Below are positions 13,199 through 15,226 of a stretch of 15,226 nt of DNA, piece after piece. Each line of letters begins with the position of its first letter. Position 1 is the stretch's first letter. Made by a program: the position numbers and the translations under genes. Location of the stretch: the NCBI GenBank assembly GCA_028717025.1, contig JAQUOR010000015.1, positions 1-15,226 on the forward strand, written 5' to 3'. The notes under the pieces were generated by a model. It made no database searches and was not told where the DNA came from. It saw only the letters and a list, made by a program, of their open reading frames with translations. The stretch comes from Candidatus Omnitrophota bacterium. Lineage in GTDB: Bacteria > Omnitrophota > Gorgyraeia > Duberdicusellales > 4484-171.

Positions 13199-14401
13199 TT
13201 ATTTCCCTATATACTGCGTTATCTTTATTATGGGTAGAAACAACGATACGACAATACCGCCTACCACTACCCCTAAAAAAACAATGATTAAAGGCTCGAG
13301 AATGCTGCTTAAACCCGACACCATGGCGTCGGTCTGCTCCTCGTAGAATTGTGCGACTTTAGAAAGCATGGCTTCGAGCCGGCCGCTTTTTTCTCCCACC
13401 GCAATCATCTTAGTGACCATGGGAGGAAAAATGCTGGTTTTCTCCAGGGGTGCCGAGATAGACTGGCCTTCCTGGATGAACTTTCGGGACTCCATGACCG
13501 CGTCTTCCATGATTTTGTTCCCGGAGGTCTTCGCGACAATCTCAAGACACTTGATAACGGGAACGCCGCTGCGTATAAGGGTAGCGAATGTCCGTGCGAA
13601 TCTGGCAATCGCTATTTTTCTTACCAGATCCCCTATGACCGGCAATTTCATTAAAAATCTGTGGTATCTGCGCGCGCCTTTGGGGGTACTGATATATTTC
13701 TTGAAACCAATTGCTCCGATTATTAAAAATACCACTACGACGACTGTATATTTCTTCAAGAATTCAGAGACGCCTATCAATATCAATGTAGGCAGGGGCA
13801 GTTTTCCGCCAAGCATATCGAAGATGCCTTTAAACGTAGGGACGATTTTAAACATCATAAAACTGGTTATCCCGATCGCCAGCAGCACAATAATGATAGG
13901 GTAATACATTGCTGACATTATTTTTTTCTTTAATGCGCTGCTTTTTTCTAAATATACCGAAACTCTTTCTAGAATTTCGGGCAAGTTTCCCGAAACTTCT
14001 GCCGCTTCCACCATGCTGGTATATATTTCCGGAAACACTTTCGGATGTTTGACAAACGCTCCGGATAAAGACGCTCCCTCTTTGATGTCTCTTAGAATAA
14101 TCGCCAATATATTTTTGAAATACGCGCTTGACACCTGATCGCGTAATATCGAGACTGCCTCTACCGCGGAAATGCCGCTTTCGATGAGCGTCGTAAACTG
14201 ACGGGAAAAAATTACCAGTTCATCGGTTTTAACCCTTCCTCTGATTTTGCCTTTACCTTTTTTCTGCGACTCGGCAATCGAGAAAATGACATAACCTTCC
14301 TTATGAAAGTTCTCGATGAGTTTTTCCTTGGACTCCGCCTCAACGACCCCTTTTAAGATCTTCCCTTCTTTGTCTTTTACGGTATATGAAAATGCAAACA
14401 T
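13199..14401 (-). CDS. pilC: Type IV pilus platform protein PilC (GspF family)
   Basis: A 400-residue polytopic inner-membrane protein, the usual length. An N-terminal cytoplasmic segment (FSYTVKDKEGKILKGVVEAE) is followed by two repeated T2SF domains. The first begins FSRQFTTLIESGISAVEAV (about 65) and the second FARTFATLIRSGVPVIKCL (about 268); each contains the MV.AAE/.VGE.SG..... block (SMVEAAEVSGNLPEIL and KMIAVGEKSGRLEAML). Membrane segments lie at about 165-187, 217-237 and 370-392. PilC is the rotary platform that the PilB hexamer turns to add pilins. The ATG follows the pilB stop by a single base, so the two are translated together. Confidence 0.96.
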   Translation of the reverse strand: MFAFSYTVKDKEGKILKGVVEAESKEKLIENFHKEGYVIFSIAESQKKGKGKIRGRVKTDELVIFSRQFTTLIESGISAVEAVSILRDQVSSAYFKNILAIILRDIKEGASLSGAFVKHPKVFPEIYTSMVEAAEVSGNLPEILERVSVYLEKSSALKKKIMSAMYYPIIIVLLAIGITSFMMFKIVPTFKGIFDMLGGKLPLPTLILIGVSEFLKKYTVVVVVFLIIGAIGFKKYISTPKGARRYHRFLMKLPVIGDLVRKIAIARFARTFATLIRSGVPVIKCLEIVAKTSGNKIMEDAVMESRKFIQEGQSISAPLEKTSIFPPMVTKMIAVGEKSGRLEAMLSKVAQFYEEQTDAMVSGLSSILEPLIIVFLGVVVGGIVVSLFLPIIKITQYIGK

Positions 14402-14402
14402 A

Positions 14403-15226
14403 TTATTCTGAGGTTACCCTTAAGACCTCTTCTATAGAGGTTACTCCGTTAATACATTTCGTAAACCCGTCTTCGCGTAATGGCCGGTACCCTCGCGATG
14501 TATACGCATATCGAGCAATCTCCTCTTCCGAGCGACGCTCAACTACCATTTGTTTTATTGTATCATCGAACAAAAGGATTTCCAGTATTGCCATTCTTCC
14601 CCTATAGCCGGTATCATTGCAGGCAGGACAACCCTTGGGTCTAAAAAATTCTTTTTGGTCTGTTTTTATCTTAAGGTGCGTAAGCACCTCCGGCTCTATC
14701 TGATAGGCTTCCCTGCATTTGACGCAAAGCTTTCGCACCAGGCGCTGGGCGATTGCGGCAACCAGGGAAGAAGAAAGAAGAAACGGCTCTACTCCCATGT
14801 CGATCAACCGGGTAATGGCGCCGACGGCGGTATTGGTGTGCAGCGTCGAGAGGATAAATTCTCCGGTCAACGACGCCTTAATGGCGATATCCGCGGTTTC
14901 GGAATCCCTGATTTCACCGACCATGATGATGTCGGGTGATTGCCGCAATACCGAACGCAGGCCATTGGCGAATGTTAAACCTATTTCGGAAATAACCTGC
15001 ATTTGCGTAATGCCTTCGAGATGATATTCTATGGGATCTTCGATGGTGACGATATTTTTATCCGGATTATTGACCTGGTTGATTATCGAATATAGCGTTG
15101 TAGATTTTCCGCTTCCCGTGGGCCCTGTCACCAGAAGCATTCCGAAAGGCGCTTTAATCGCTTCCTCGAAAAGTTTCAAGGGCTCCGGGGAGAAACCTAA
15201 ATTTTTTAATCCCAGCGCCAGGCTCT
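14403..15226 (-). CDS. pilB: Type IV pilus assembly ATPase PilB, C-terminal part (cut by contig end)
   Basis: The frame is open to the right edge and gives 273 residues, beginning in the helix SLALGLKNLGFSPEPLKLFE just before Walker A. The N-terminal domain lies outside the window. Walker A is GPTGSGKST, the Asp box VTIEDPIEYHLEGITQMQV, Walker B IIMVGEIRD, and the His box STLHTNTAVGAITRL. Two CxxC pairs (CVKC and CPAC, about 32 residues apart) form the zinc-binding site that separates PilB/GspE extension ATPases from most PilT retraction ATPases. DTGYRGRMAILEIL follows, as usual. The hexamer powers pilus extension through PilC. A TTG at 15179 could be mistaken for a start, but the conserved frame clearly continues upstream of it. 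Confidence 0.96.
   Translation of the reverse strand, partial: SLALGLKNLGFSPEPLKLFEEAIKAPFGMLLVTGPTGSGKSTTLYSIINQVNNPDKNIVTIEDPIEYHLEGITQMQVISEIGLTFANGLRSVLRQSPDIIMVGEIRDSETADIAIKASLTGEFILSTLHTNTAVGAITRLIDMGVEPFLLSSSLVAAIAQRLVRKLCVKCREAYQIEPEVLTHLKIKTDQKEFFRPKGCPACNDTGYRGRMAILEILLFDDTIKQMVVERRSEEEIARYAYTSRGYRPLREDGFTKCINGVTSIEEVLRVTSE

Noticed and set aside
13368..13904. Plus-strand reading frame of 178 codons
   Set aside because: It lies entirely antisense to pilC, whose motifs are unmistakable. It has no ribosome binding site or recognisable domain.
15177..15179. TTG as the true start of a short ATPase
   Set aside because: The frame continues upstream with conserved PilB residues to the contig edge, so the gene is truncated rather than short.

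Overview
The window is the end of an assembled contig from an uncultured Gram-negative-type bacterium. Evidence for that cell plan is an outer-membrane secretin with its type IV pilus (T4P) alignment proteins. Moderate AT-leaning composition, the pilus layout (pilMNOPQ followed by an ExeA-type ATPase and a GspB-like protein), the cobalamin-type radical SAM gene and short drifting intergenic repeats would fit a Candidatus Omnitrophota-like lineage. That placement is inference only. Bases 1-15 are residual Illumina adapter, so the left edge is artificial; the right edge cuts through pilB.

Left part (1-904): a truncated TPR-like gene on the minus strand, a 338-base AT-rich intergenic region with a promoter facing each way, and an HU-type DNA-binding protein on the plus strand. 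The HU terminator lies inside the last codons of the convergent radical SAM gene. HU is the only plus-strand gene I support.

Middle part (919-6482, all minus): reading in the direction of transcription, rlmN, a TVP38/TMEM64 membrane protein, a broken truD (pseudouridine synthase), a flavin reductase-like protein, a NOL1/NOP2/Sun-type RNA m5C methyltransferase and a B12-binding radical SAM protein of unknown substrate. Three of these six concern RNA modification, and one of the three is dead. Short-period repeat arrays sit at two junctions: heptads at 2644-2723, and octamers forming a large imperfect hairpin at 6513-6592.

Right part (6640-15226, all minus): a T4P assembly locus. In transcription order it is pilB (ATPase, partial), pilC (platform), pilA (pilin with its own strong promoter, a GGA-rich leader hairpin and a strong terminator), then a second transcription unit with a candidate structured leader RNA followed by pilM, pilN, pilO, pilP, pilQ (secretin), an ExeA/MshM-like ATPase and a GspB-like partner. 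PilB and PilC drive pilin polymerisation at the inner membrane. PilM/N/O/P connect them to the PilQ secretin. The ExeA/GspB pair probably helps the secretin assemble or cross the cell wall.

I did not find an obviously new enzymatic system. The strongest candidates for something undescribed are the structured leader upstream of pilM, the octamer palindrome, and the pilA leader hairpin presenting GGA motifs.
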